A DNA stretch of 64,000 nt from Pedobacter metabolipauper (GTDB lineage: Bacteria; Bacteroidota; Bacteroidia; Sphingobacteriales; Sphingobacteriaceae). The position numbers and the translations under genes were made by a program. Every line of letters begins with the position of its first letter. The stretch's first letter is position 1. The stretch covers positions 124,001 to 188,000 of the forward strand of contig NZ_SNYC01000009.1 in NCBI RefSeq assembly GCF_004362715.1. Direction: 5' to 3'. This document shows positions 43,207 through 52,166 of the stretch, piece by piece. The notes under the pieces were generated by a model. The model made no database searches. It was not told where the DNA came from and was given only the letters and a program-made list of their open reading frames with translations.

Positions 43207-43419
43207 ATGAATAGCTCATTAGAAATAACTGAAAACGAATACTGTATTAAATTAAGCAAGGAATCATTTGATCTTACTCTAATCAGACAACTGATTACCA
43301 GGATCCAGTCAGAACAATTGTTCTTCAGCAAAAAGAAAGCTTACCTGGAAGATGACATCATCAGCAGGTCTTCAGCTTACGAACCGAATGAAAACTTTGA
43401 CCGTTTAAGCGAGAAATAA
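43207..43419 (+). CDS. small hypothetical protein
   Basis: The frame is open upstream to 43087, inside the lysS terminator, but the first credible start is the ATG at 43207, giving 70 residues. The protein has a basic and acidic mix (KLSKESFDL, LITRIQSEQLFFSKKKAYLE, NENFDRLSEK) with no hydrophobic segment or recognised domain. The size and charge resemble small regulators or antitoxin-like proteins, without further evidence. It sits between two terminators, so it has its own short transcript. Confidence 0.55.
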   Translation: MNSSLEITENEYCIKLSKESFDLTLIRQLITRIQSEQLFFSKKKAYLEDDIISRSSAYEPNENFDRLSEK

Positions 43420-43421
43420 AA

Positions 43422-43445
43422 AAAGCCACATTTTCATGTGGCTTT
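43422..43445. terminator. bidirectional terminator between convergent genes
   Basis: AAAGCCACAT (43422-43431) pairs perfectly with ATGTGGCTTT (43436-43445) around TTTC. The A run on the left serves the leftward 43456 gene as well as the rightward one. Confidence 0.9.
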
Positions 43446-43455
43446 GAGCTTTTGA

Positions 43456-43995
43456 TTATCTATATCTGACCTGCTGTTGCCTGTCCATCATTCCGAGTTG
43501 ATCTTTCATCTGTTTGATCTGATCGGCAAGTAATTTATTCTTATCTGCCTTCTTTGCTTCTGTAAGATACATCTGCGCCTCTCTTTTATTCCGCTTTGAC
43601 ATTGCTATACCTGCTAAGCTGAGCTTGGCCAGGGCAATGTTATGATCCATATGCATACCCAATGACAGTGCTTTCTTAAAATACTTTTCCGATTGCATGG
43701 GTGCGCGTCTGGATTCGATCAGTCCGATCAGCAATTGATAGTAACCATGCTGAACCCGGATCAGTTGTTTTTCATAATTCGTGATGCGCTTTAAAAAGAC
43801 CTCAGCTTTAGGCATATTATCTTTTCTCAAAAACCATTGGGCAAGTAACATGTTTTCATTAAAGAAATAGGTAACAAAGATTAAGATGCTGATGAATACG
43901 CCTAAAATACCCCATCCCCAGAAACTGAAGACCATAAGGGCAATTGAAGCTCCCAACACGACAAAACCTATAATAAGACGAATTATGTTTGACAT
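43456..43995 (-). CDS. membrane protein with TPR-like C-terminus
   Basis: The 179-residue protein has two N-terminal transmembrane helices (about 5-24 and 26-48). The cytoplasmic part is helical with TPR-like repeats (about 52-165; NMPKAEVFLKRITNY and SEKYFKKALSLGMHMDHN are typical repeat edges). It ends in a basic Gln-rich tail (DRQQQVRYR). No enzyme motif is seen. Function is unknown; such proteins usually anchor or assemble other proteins at the membrane. Confidence 0.75.
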   Translation of the reverse strand: MSNIIRLIIGFVVLGASIALMVFSFWGWGILGVFISILIFVTYFFNENMLLAQWFLRKDNMPKAEVFLKRITNYEKQLIRVQHGYYQLLIGLIESRRAPMQSEKYFKKALSLGMHMDHNIALAKLSLAGIAMSKRNKREAQMYLTEAKKADKNKLLADQIKQMKDQLGMMDRQQQVRYR

Positions 43996-44086
43996 ATTCT
44001 TTTATAATTTTTTTTTGCAAATATCGTGTTTAAATACCAAAAAGTAGATTTAAAATTATAATTTCAACAAAAAAAGAAATCATCAT

Positions 44087-44599
44087 ATGAGAACAATAGG
44101 TACGGTTATCCTGGTATTCATTGCGATGCAGGTTAGTGCACAGAAAATCAATAAAACCATTGAAGATCCTACACGAAACAAGAAAGTTATGCTAAATATA
44201 TGTACGCGCGAAGGCCTGGTTAGCTTTCCGGAAATGAAGGAAAGATACGATGTTGAATACCCGAATTACAAACCGGATTCTACGGTAATTCAGGAATTGA
44301 AACCTTTAGTGGTCGACAAAAAAATCACCATTGTTCTGGGTACCTGGTGCGGGGACAGCAAATTGCAGGTGCCTCATTTTTTTAAGGTCATGGATGAACT
44401 GGCTATTTCCGGGAAAGACGTTACGATCATTTGCGTAGATGGCCAAAAAAAGGCTGAGAATGGATTACTGGACAACTTAAACATTGAACGCGTTCCGACC
44501 ATCATTTTCTATGAAGCGGGTAAAGAAAAAGGACGGATCATTGAAACACCTGCTGCTACCCTTGAAAAGGATATGCTATCTATTTTAACAAAAAAATAA
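44087..44599 (+). CDS. secreted thioredoxin-like protein with a single active-site Cys
   Basis: The 170-residue protein has a signal peptide (MRTIGTVILVFIAMQVSAQ) and a thioredoxin fold (about 75-165) with cis-Pro region ERVPTIIFY. The redox motif is GTWCGDSK: the second Cys of CxxC is Ser, so disulfide exchange of the ordinary kind is not possible. A monothiol or structural role is more likely. It abuts ung (2-bp gap), probably as one transcript. The fold assignment is secure, the role is not. Confidence 0.82.
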   Translation: MRTIGTVILVFIAMQVSAQKINKTIEDPTRNKKVMLNICTREGLVSFPEMKERYDVEYPNYKPDSTVIQELKPLVVDKKITIVLGTWCGDSKLQVPHFFKVMDELAISGKDVTIICVDGQKKAENGLLDNLNIERVPTIIFYEAGKEKGRIIETPAATLEKDMLSILTKK

Positions 44600-44601
44600 C
44601 G

Positions 44602-45279
44602 ATGTCTGTTGCATTAGAAGAAAATTGGCTGAAGGCCCTGAACGGGGAATTTGACAAAGAATACATGAAAAACCTCAAGTCCTTTTTGCTGGAAGAAAAG
44701 CAGAAAGGATTTACGGTGTATCCAAAAGGATCTGACATTTTTAATGCGTTAAACCATACCCCTTTTAACCAGGTTAAGGTTGTAATCCTGGGTCAGGATC
44801 CTTACCACGGTATTGGGCAGGCGCATGGATTGTCCTTCTCTGTACAAAAAGGGATAGTCACCCCCCCATCGTTAAAGAACATTTATAAGGAACTGGCTAC
44901 CGACATTGAAGGGTTTGTCATCCCAAATCATGGTAATTTAACCAAATGGGCGGATGAAGGTGTTTTATTATTAAATGCTACCCTTACCGTAAGGGCGCAT
45001 GAGGCAGGGTCTCACCAGGGTAAAGGATGGGAAATCTTTACGGATAAAATTATAACCGAGTTATCCGAACAGCGAAAAGGGATCGTATTTCTGTTATGGG
45101 GCAAATATGCCCAGAATAAATCGTCATTAATTGATCAAAGTAAACATACCGTCCTTACCGCAGCACACCCATCTCCATTTTCTGCCTATAACGGATTTTT
45201 GGGATGCAGGCATTTTTCGAAAGCAAATGCAATATTAGATAAGGAAGGTATCAAGCCAATTGACTGGCAGATCGTTTAG
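44602..45279 (+). CDS. ung: uracil-DNA glycosylase
   Basis: The 225-residue family-1 UDG removes uracil from DNA. The catalytic water-activating motif is GQDPYHG (D66), the conserved Phe is in GLSFSV and the active-site His loop is HPSPFSAYNGFLG. The length is normal. The last bases overlap the 3' end of the convergent Lrp-family gene by 4 nt. It follows the thioredoxin-like gene after 2 bp. Confidence 0.97.
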   Translation: MSVALEENWLKALNGEFDKEYMKNLKSFLLEEKQKGFTVYPKGSDIFNALNHTPFNQVKVVILGQDPYHGIGQAHGLSFSVQKGIVTPPSLKNIYKELATDIEGFVIPNHGNLTKWADEGVLLLNATLTVRAHEAGSHQGKGWEIFTDKIITELSEQRKGIVFLLWGKYAQNKSSLIDQSKHTVLTAAHPSPFSAYNGFLGCRHFSKANAILDKEGIKPIDWQIV

Positions 45280-45746
45280 TATTCCAATGGAACGATAGGC
45301 TCTTTTTTGGTGGTTGACATGATCATCATGGTCTGGAAGGTTTTAACCACAGAGATCTTACTTATTTTGTCCATGATCAAACGTTCGTAGGCTTTGATAT
45401 CATTCACATATACCTTAACCAGAAAATCTGCCTGTCCGGTAACGTGGTGACATTCCGTGATTTCTTTAATCTGGTTTACCTCATCTAAAAAGATCTGGAT
45501 GGTATTGTTTTTATGAAAATCCAATTGTACCTGGATAAAGGTTTTTATGCCAAGCCCAAGTTTCTCTTCATCAACCAGTGCATGATAACTTTTTATAAAG
45601 CCGGACATTTCTAATTTACGAACCCGCTCTAAGGTCGGTGCCGGTGATAATCCTATTTCCTGAGATAAAAGTAAATTGGTTATTCTACCGTTCTCCTGCA
45701 ATAATTTCAGGATCTTAAAATCTGTTTTATCTAATTCTGCTGCCAT
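45276..45746 (-). CDS. Lrp/AsnC-family transcriptional regulator
   Basis: The 156-residue protein has an N-terminal winged HTH (about 1-60; ILKLLQENGRITNLLLSQEIGLSP) and a C-terminal RAM/AsnC ligand-binding domain (about 70-150; VTGQADFLVKVYV). The frame is open to a TTG at 45767; the ATG at 45746 (MAAELDKTD) fits the family. It is divergent from the MntR-like gene. The ligand, probably an amino acid, cannot be read from sequence. Confidence 0.93.
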   Translation of the reverse strand: MAAELDKTDFKILKLLQENGRITNLLLSQEIGLSPAPTLERVRKLEMSGFIKSYHALVDEEKLGLGIKTFIQVQLDFHKNNTIQIFLDEVNQIKEITECHHVTGQADFLVKVYVNDIKAYERLIMDKISKISVVKTFQTMMIMSTTKKEPIVPLEY

Positions 45747-45847
45747 TTGTGTGTTAATATAGTCCAAATATAGTACAAAAAAGAGGCCTAAACCAAATTT
45801 AATTCTAAAAGTATTCTAAAAATATAGAGTTTATTTCTTGTTATTTT

Positions 45848-45863
45848 TTTAGATTTGTCTAAA
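45848..45863. promoter_or_regulatory. palindromic operator over the -7 element of the MntR-like gene
   Basis: TTTAGA (45848-45853), TTTG, then TCTAAA (45858-45863) form a perfect 6-bp inverted repeat. The -7 element TAGATTTG (45850-45857) lies inside it. The position, 22 nt before the ATG at 45885, suits autoregulation by the DtxR/MntR-family product through blocking RNA polymerase. Confidence 0.62.
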
Positions 45864-45884
45864 TTTAAAATTAGGTATACAAAA

Positions 45885-46538
45885 ATGCAGAGTTTTACTG
45901 AAGAGAACTATCTTAAAATAATCTATCATCTGTCTTTGAACAATGATCACGCTGTTCTGACCAATGCCATAGCAGAAAAGATGCAGACAAAACCTGCTTC
46001 TGTAACAGATATGATAAAAAAACTGGCCGATAAAGAACTGGTTGATTACAAGAAATACCAGGGTGTTAAGTTGACTCCTAAAGGAAAACTATCTGCGGTC
46101 AATATTGTTCGGAAGCATAGACTTTGGGAAGTTTTCCTGGTTGATAAGTTAAATTTTAAATGGGATGAGGTACATGACATTGCAGAAGAGCTTGAGCATA
46201 TCAATTCTGCTGAACTTATTGAACGTTTAGACGAGTTTCTCTCTTTCCCTAAAAATGATCCCCATGGCGATCCCATTCCGGATAGAAATGGAAAGTTTGA
46301 TCACATGGCCGTTGTAAAATTAAATAAGCTTAAGCCGGCAGACGCTGGTTTGATCATGGGTGTAAGTGAGCACTCTTCTCCGTTTTTAAAACACCTTGAA
46401 AAGCTTGGCCTTACCTTAGGTAAGCATATATCCATTATCGAGGTAACAGATTTTGACGGATCAATAGAGCTTTTATTAGAAGACAAGAAAATTAGCGTAA
46501 GCCGGGAAGTGGCTAAACATATCCTTATTAAAATATAA
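45885..46538 (+). CDS. DtxR/MntR-family metal-dependent regulator
   Basis: The 217-residue regulator has an N-terminal winged HTH (about 1-65; EENYLKIIYHLS, AIAEKMQTKPASVTDMIKKL), a dimerisation/metal-binding domain (about 66-140, with HRLWEVFLVDKL, EELEHI and FPKNDPHGDPIP) and a C-terminal SH3-like FeoA domain (about 148-217). The frame is open to a TTG at 45855, which lies in the promoter; the ATG at 45885 is the real start. Together with the Nramp gene 1 bp downstream and the palindrome on its own promoter, it is most likely a manganese (or iron) repressor. Confidence 0.93.
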   Translation: MQSFTEENYLKIIYHLSLNNDHAVLTNAIAEKMQTKPASVTDMIKKLADKELVDYKKYQGVKLTPKGKLSAVNIVRKHRLWEVFLVDKLNFKWDEVHDIAEELEHINSAELIERLDEFLSFPKNDPHGDPIPDRNGKFDHMAVVKLNKLKPADAGLIMGVSEHSSPFLKHLEKLGLTLGKHISIIEVTDFDGSIELLLEDKKISVSREVAKHILIKI

Positions 46539-46539
46539 A

Positions 46540-48417
46540 ATGAAGCGTACTGAAAATATTAAGCATTCCGATTCCTTAAGCGAAGTTCACCAAAGTGTAG
46601 ATACGAGTAAACGTACCGGATGGAAACGCATCTTGTCATTTATTGGTCCTGCTTACCTGGTTAGTGTAGGTTATATGGATCCGGGTAACTGGGCAACTGA
46701 TATTGCTGGCGGAAGTAAATTTGGCTACCAGCTGATCTGGATCCTGCTGATGTCTAACCTGATTGCCCTGCTTTTACAATCACTCAGTGCGCGTTTAGGA
46801 ATTGTGCGCGGACTGGATCTTGCACAGGCTTCAAGAAACGCGTATCCAAAATGGGTTAATATTCCGCTTTTTGCGCTTGCCCAAACGGCGATCGTTGCCT
46901 GTGATTTGGCAGAGATCATTGGTATGGCCATTGGTTTAAACCTGTTATTCGGTCTTCCGCTGATCTGGGGAATCAGCATTACGATATTTGACACTGTTTT
47001 ATTGTTGTTCCTGCTCAATAAAGGCATGCGTAAAATGGAGGCTTTCATTGTTTCTATGGTATTTATTGTAGGCCTCTCCTTTTTGGTAGAAATGTTCATT
47101 GTTGAACCTTCGCTAAAAGAGATCATTAAAGGGTTTGAACCTTCTATGTTATCTGGTGATGCTTTATATATCGCTATTGGTATTATTGGTGCTACGGTAA
47201 TGCCGCACAATCTTTACCTGCATTCATCACTGGTGCAAACCAGGAAATTTGAGCGGGACAGTAAAGGAATAAAAGAAGCCATAAAATTCAATTTCATTGA
47301 TACTGCAGTGGCTTTAAACCTGGCTTTCTTTGTAAATGCTGCGATCTTAATTCTTGCTGCTGCCGCCTTTTTTAAAAATGGACTGCATGAAGTTGCTGAA
47401 ATACAGGATGCGCATAAATTGCTTCAAAACATATTTGGAAATGTAGCGCCTGCATTATTTGCGATTGCATTGATTGCTGCCGGACAAAGTTCAACGGTTA
47501 CGGGTACACTGGCTGGTCAGATCATTATGGAGGGACATTTAAAGCTGCGTATCCAACCCTGGTTAAGAAGATTGATTACGCGTTTACTTGCTATAATCCC
47601 TGCATTTTTTACCCTGTTATTTTTTGGAGATGATGCGCTGGGCGGATTATTGATCCTTAGCCAGGTGGTGCTGAGTTTGCAGCTGGGCTTTGCCGTAATC
47701 CCGCTGATCCATTTTACCTCGGATAAAAAAACCATGATGGGCTTTGCCATCAAGCCCTGGGTTAAGGTACTGGCCTGGCTAAGTTCACTGGTTATTGTTG
47801 CATTAAATGTTAAATTGGTTATTGAGGAGATCAGTTCATGGGGGGCTGATGGCGGCTGGTATATCTATACCATTATTGTCCCGTTGGCCATACTGATCGG
47901 ACTGCTGCTTGTATTCATTTTTATCTACCCATTCATTAAGAAGAGCAGGGCCGATCATGACAATGTACCTCATGGCAATGCCTTGAATATTGAAGAGATA
48001 GAGAAGATCCATTATCTGAGAATCGGAATTACTGTTGATTTCTCTAAAAATGACCGCAATACGATCCGGCATGCCCTCATCCAGGGTGGAAAAGACGCAC
48101 ATTACTATTTAATTCATGTTGTAGAAACTGCTGTAGCGAGATACCATGGCAATTCTGCTATGGACCATGAGACGCAGAGCGATGCTAAAAACCTGGAGAA
48201 ATATTGTAATAACCTGGAAGAACTTGGCTATTCATCCACTGCACACATCGGATATGGGGGAACCGTGACGGCCATAGTTGAGATCAGCAACAAAAACAAG
48301 CTTGAGTTGTTAGTTATGGGTGCCCATGGGCATAAAGGGTTAAAAGATCTGATATTGGGAACTACGGTCAATTCCGTACGGCATAAAGTAACCATACCTG
48401 TTCTGATTGTAAGATAA
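46540..48417 (+). CDS. mntH: Nramp-family divalent-metal transporter with C-terminal USP domain
   Basis: The 625-residue protein has an Nramp core (about 30-460) of about eleven membrane helices. The metal-binding sites are intact: DPGN in helix 1 (47-50) and MPHN in helix 6 (221-224). A cytoplasmic universal-stress-protein domain of about 140 residues (about 485-625) is fused to the C-terminus, with nucleotide-binding MGAHGHKGLKDLILGTT. It takes up Mn2+ (possibly Fe2+) with protons. It starts 1 bp after the MntR-like regulator. The fusion suggests control of transport by a bound nucleotide. The gene symbol is by family, not proven. Confidence 0.92.
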   Translation: MKRTENIKHSDSLSEVHQSVDTSKRTGWKRILSFIGPAYLVSVGYMDPGNWATDIAGGSKFGYQLIWILLMSNLIALLLQSLSARLGIVRGLDLAQASRNAYPKWVNIPLFALAQTAIVACDLAEIIGMAIGLNLLFGLPLIWGISITIFDTVLLLFLLNKGMRKMEAFIVSMVFIVGLSFLVEMFIVEPSLKEIIKGFEPSMLSGDALYIAIGIIGATVMPHNLYLHSSLVQTRKFERDSKGIKEAIKFNFIDTAVALNLAFFVNAAILILAAAAFFKNGLHEVAEIQDAHKLLQNIFGNVAPALFAIALIAAGQSSTVTGTLAGQIIMEGHLKLRIQPWLRRLITRLLAIIPAFFTLLFFGDDALGGLLILSQVVLSLQLGFAVIPLIHFTSDKKTMMGFAIKPWVKVLAWLSSLVIVALNVKLVIEEISSWGADGGWYIYTIIVPLAILIGLLLVFIFIYPFIKKSRADHDNVPHGNALNIEEIEKIHYLRIGITVDFSKNDRNTIRHALIQGGKDAHYYLIHVVETAVARYHGNSAMDHETQSDAKNLEKYCNNLEELGYSSTAHIGYGGTVTAIVEISNKNKLELLVMGAHGHKGLKDLILGTTVNSVRHKVTIPVLIVR

Positions 48418-48471
48418 AATTCAGATAAACTATACTTAATCAGCATTTGTTTCAGATATTAGCAGATTCTT

Positions 48472-48921
48472 ATGAAGAACGATATCCAAATAAAAAATAA
48501 AAGGGCTTATTTCGATTACCACATCATTGAAAAATATGATGCTGGTCTGGCCTTGCTGGGAACAGAGATTAAGGCAATCAGACAAGGTAAAGCAAATATG
48601 TCTGATGCATTCTGCATGTTCATCGGTAATGTTCTTTATGTAAGAAACCTGCACATCTCAGAGTACAGCCACAGTTCTTTTCATCATCACGACATTAAGC
48701 GTGACCGCATCCTACTTCTTCAAAAGAAAGAACTTAAAAAACTCAAAGTAAAAAGTGAGGAAAAAGGGTATACAATTGTTCCTTTGCGAATTTTCACGAA
48801 CGACAGAGGCTTTGCTAAAATAGAAATTGCACTTGCTCAGGGTAAAAAGGAATTTGACAAAAGGGACAGCATTAAGGACAGAGAGTCTAAACGTGAAATG
48901 GACCGGGCCTTAAAGGTTTAA
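48472..48921 (+). CDS. smpB: SsrA-binding protein
   Basis: The 149-residue tmRNA partner rescues stalled ribosomes. The beta-barrel core has KRAYFDYHIIEKYDAGLAL, GTEIKAIRQGK and the EYSHSSFHHHD segment, and a C-terminal basic tail (KKEFDKRDSIKDRESKREMDR) that enters the decoding centre. The length is standard and the ATG at 48472 is clear. It converges on pcm with an 8-bp gap. Confidence 0.97.
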   Translation: MKNDIQIKNKRAYFDYHIIEKYDAGLALLGTEIKAIRQGKANMSDAFCMFIGNVLYVRNLHISEYSHSSFHHHDIKRDRILLLQKKELKKLKVKSEEKGYTIVPLRIFTNDRGFAKIEIALAQGKKEFDKRDSIKDRESKREMDRALKV

Positions 48922-48929
48922 GGATAAAT

Positions 48930-49586
48930 TTACCAGGCCTGATCTCCTACCAGCGGAACAAATCTAAAGGTATCCAGTTCGATCCGCTCATAATCTGTAT
49001 CGCTTACGCGAATTACTGTGACCATTTTTTGAGTTTGCTCATCACCTACCGGTATCACTAAAATGCCTCCGATCCTGAGTTGTTTTAACAAGATCTCAGG
49101 AACAAACGGTGCTCCGGCGGTTACGATGATCTTGTGATAAGGCGCGTGCTCTGCTATACCCTTGGAGCCATCTCCGAAAAAGAAATGCGCATTGTATCCC
49201 ATGCCTGGCAAAACGCGGATGGTATGGCGGTAAATACTTTCCTGTCGTTCTATGGTATACACATTGGCACCCAGTTCCATCAGTATACAAGTTTGGTAAC
49301 CTGATCCGGTACCGATTTCCAAAACTTTATCTCCTTTTTTAATGTGCAGCAGCTCGCTTTGATAGGCAACCGTATAAGGCTGTGAAATGGTTTGGCCGTC
49401 GCCAATTGGAAAGGCAATATCCTTATATGCCTGGTTCCAGAACGTTTCATCAAAAAAGAAATGACGGGGTACTTTTCCTATGGCTTTAAGTACTTTTTTA
49501 TCTTCAATACCTCTCGATTCAAGATGAGAAACTAATTTCTTTCTTGCTCCCTGTTCTCTATAATTGTCAACAAACTTGTACGCCAT
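48930..49586 (-). CDS. pcm: protein-L-isoaspartate O-methyltransferase
   Basis: The 218-residue SAM-dependent enzyme repairs isoaspartyl damage. Motif I is EIGTGSGYQTCIL, preceded by the substrate-binding DGQTISQPYTVAY. Downstream stretches YHKIIVTAGAP and GGILVIPVGDE are typical. The frame extends to a TTG at 49679; the ATG at 49586 (MAYKFVDNYREQGAR) fits the family and gives normal length. It lies 99 bp downstream of priA. Confidence 0.95.
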   Translation of the reverse strand: MAYKFVDNYREQGARKKLVSHLESRGIEDKKVLKAIGKVPRHFFFDETFWNQAYKDIAFPIGDGQTISQPYTVAYQSELLHIKKGDKVLEIGTGSGYQTCILMELGANVYTIERQESIYRHTIRVLPGMGYNAHFFFGDGSKGIAEHAPYHKIIVTAGAPFVPEILLKQLRIGGILVIPVGDEQTQKMVTVIRVSDTDYERIELDTFRFVPLVGDQAW

Positions 49587-49685
49587 AGCAATCAAAAATA
49601 GCTTTTTGAATCTTAATACGCTTAATTTTTTAGTGGTAAAAAATGAAAAATCTGCTAATCTACACAGGATCAATTGCAATACTTA

Positions 49686-52166
49686 TCAATACGGATCTAC
49701 ATCTACCTGGATGTTTGCACCCCTAAATTCTTTTTCAGATTGAAATTGCAGGATGATCTCCCTTAATACAGATTTTACCTTTTGTATAGAAGTATCTTTA
49801 TCACTCTTAATGATCACCTGCTTGATGTAATAATTCCTGATCCTTGATACCAACGGCTGCTCAGGCCCCAAAACACGCTTACCCAGCTGCATTCTTAATG
49901 CAGTTGCAAACTGCTGGGATGCCACATTCAGCACATCATGGTCCTTATGCCTGATATTGATAAAGATGAGCCTGGTAAATGGCGGATAATTAAATTGCTT
50001 ACGTTCTGCAAGTTCTTCGGCATACATTTCCTGGTATTTATTATCAATTACCTGTGTAATGATGCGATGATCATCCGCATAGGCTTGTATGATCACCTTA
50101 CCCTGCTTATCTCTCCGGCCTGCTCTGCCGGCCACCTGTGCAAGCAACTGATAGCTTCTTTCAAAGGCCCTAAAATCCGGGTAGTTTAACAGGGTATCTG
50201 CATTAATTACACCGATAAGTGTGACATTATCAAAGTCGAGCCCTTTGGCCACCATTTGGGTACCGATCAGTATATCGGTCTTTTTATTTTGAAATTCTGA
50301 GATGATCTGCTGTAAACCATTCTTAGTACGAGTACTATCCACATCCAGCCTTGCAATTCTTGCTTCAGGAAAAATAAGACTCAATTCTTCTTCTACACGT
50401 TCTGTTCCAAAGCCTTTTTGTTCAATATGTACCGATCCGCAAGCGGGGCAGATATTAATACTGCTCTGATGGTAACCACAGTAATGGCAGTGCAGCTTTC
50501 CGCTTGTTTTGTGATAGGTTAGGCTGACATCACAATTTACGCATTTAGGCGCATAGCCGCAGGTGGCACAAATTAAGATGGTTGCATATCCCCTCCTGTT
50601 CTGGAACAGGATTACCTGTTCTTTATTTTCCAGGGTAAGTGTAATCTCGTCAATCAGTTTGGATGTAAAATAAGAAACCATCTTTTTCTTTTTTGTTTCT
50701 TCTGCAATACTGATCACTTCCTGAAGCGGTAATTCTACGCCTCCGTATCGTTCATTTAGCGTAACCAATTCATATTTTCCAGCTTTCGCATTAAAGTAGC
50801 TCTCTACAGATGGCGTTGCCGATCCGAGTACGATTTTAGCGGTATGGAGATGTGCCAGGTAAACGGCCGTATCCCTGGCCTGGTAGCGTGGTGCCGGATC
50901 GTGCTGTTTATAAGATGACTCATGCTCTTCATCTACTACAATAAGCTTAAGTTCTTTAAAGGGCAGAAAGACTGCTGATCTGGCTCCCAGCACTACCCGA
51001 TAGGTTCCATTTAATACCTTATTCCAGATTTCTACACGCTCATTGTTATTGAACTTGGAATGGTATACACCGATGGCATCTCCGAAGTATCGCTGGATCC
51101 GTTCTACAATTTGAGTGGTCAATGCAATTTCAGGTAATAAAAACAACACTTGTCCACCTTTTTCAATTGCCCTTTCAATAAGCTTGATATAGATCTGTGT
51201 TTTTCCGGATGCTGTAATGCCGTGCAGCAATACGACATCTTTAACATCAAAACCATTTTCAATTTGTGTTAGTGCTGCCAACTGAGCCGGGCTCAGTTCA
51301 AAATTTGCGATCAGATCATCGCTGTTTTCATTTAACCTGCTAACTGGTTTTTTATATACTTTAAAGATTTCCTTATCTATAAGTGCTTTTAATGCTGCTG
51401 CACCGCAATTACTTTCTTCCAGCAGCTGCTGTTTAGAGATGACCTCCTGTTGCCTGGAGAGTTTCAAAAATGCAAGAAAAGCATCCATTTGCTTTGGTGC
51501 TCTTTCTAAAACCGTAAACAGTGGTTTTAAGTTGGCTTCATCTTTATAAAAAGGCTGAAGTGACAGGAATGATTTGAGTAAGGGCTTATACTTTTCAATG
51601 ACTTCTTCAGCGATATAAATAAGGCCTTTATCCAGCAGGGAATTGATGATCGGATAAACTGTTTTTTGTCCCAATAATGCAGATACATCATCTATGGTTA
51701 AGCGCGGCCTATTTTTAAATGCGGCTATGATAATTTGTTCTTTATCTGTAAACCGCATTTCATTGTATGCCGCATCTTCTTTTAATACAATGATGGTTTC
51801 ACTGGCCAGCTTTAGACCTGTTGGCAATGCGGCAGCCATTACCTCTCCTTCATTACACATGTAATAAGCAGTCATCCAGTCCCAAAGCTGCAATTGTGCC
51901 TCCGTAACGATTGGATAGGTATCTACAACATCGATGATATATTTTGCTTCATAAATGCCTGGGGCATTCGTACTGATGCGCTTGATCAATGCTGTATAGA
52001 TCTTGTTCTTTCCAAACTGCACAACTACCCGCTTCCCTACTGCCACCTGGTCATTTAAATCAAATGGTACCCGGTAAAAATAGTTTATGGACAGCGATAA
52101 TGGGAGGATCACCTCTATAAAGAGTGTTTCCCTTTCTATGAATTCAGGATCTTTAAAATCCAGCAT
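49686..52166 (-). CDS. priA: primosomal protein N' (replication restart helicase)
   Basis: The 826-residue helicase restarts replication at stalled forks. The N-terminal DNA-binding part (about 1-280) precedes helicase motifs: Walker A GITASGKT (about 317-324), DEEH in VVDEEHESSYKQ and VAGRAGRRDKQG (motif VI). Between them lies the zinc-binding region with paired Cys (CATCGYAPKC, HCHYCG, ICPACGS). The ATG at 52166 shares one base with the stop of the upstream DUF423 gene (TAATG), so the two are coupled. Confidence 0.96.
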   Translation of the reverse strand: MLDFKDPEFIERETLFIEVILPLSLSINYFYRVPFDLNDQVAVGKRVVVQFGKNKIYTALIKRISTNAPGIYEAKYIIDVVDTYPIVTEAQLQLWDWMTAYYMCNEGEVMAAALPTGLKLASETIIVLKEDAAYNEMRFTDKEQIIIAAFKNRPRLTIDDVSALLGQKTVYPIINSLLDKGLIYIAEEVIEKYKPLLKSFLSLQPFYKDEANLKPLFTVLERAPKQMDAFLAFLKLSRQQEVISKQQLLEESNCGAAALKALIDKEIFKVYKKPVSRLNENSDDLIANFELSPAQLAALTQIENGFDVKDVVLLHGITASGKTQIYIKLIERAIEKGGQVLFLLPEIALTTQIVERIQRYFGDAIGVYHSKFNNNERVEIWNKVLNGTYRVVLGARSAVFLPFKELKLIVVDEEHESSYKQHDPAPRYQARDTAVYLAHLHTAKIVLGSATPSVESYFNAKAGKYELVTLNERYGGVELPLQEVISIAEETKKKKMVSYFTSKLIDEITLTLENKEQVILFQNRRGYATILICATCGYAPKCVNCDVSLTYHKTSGKLHCHYCGYHQSSINICPACGSVHIEQKGFGTERVEEELSLIFPEARIARLDVDSTRTKNGLQQIISEFQNKKTDILIGTQMVAKGLDFDNVTLIGVINADTLLNYPDFRAFERSYQLLAQVAGRAGRRDKQGKVIIQAYADDHRIITQVIDNKYQEMYAEELAERKQFNYPPFTRLIFINIRHKDHDVLNVASQQFATALRMQLGKRVLGPEQPLVSRIRNYYIKQVIIKSDKDTSIQKVKSVLREIILQFQSEKEFRGANIQVDVDPY

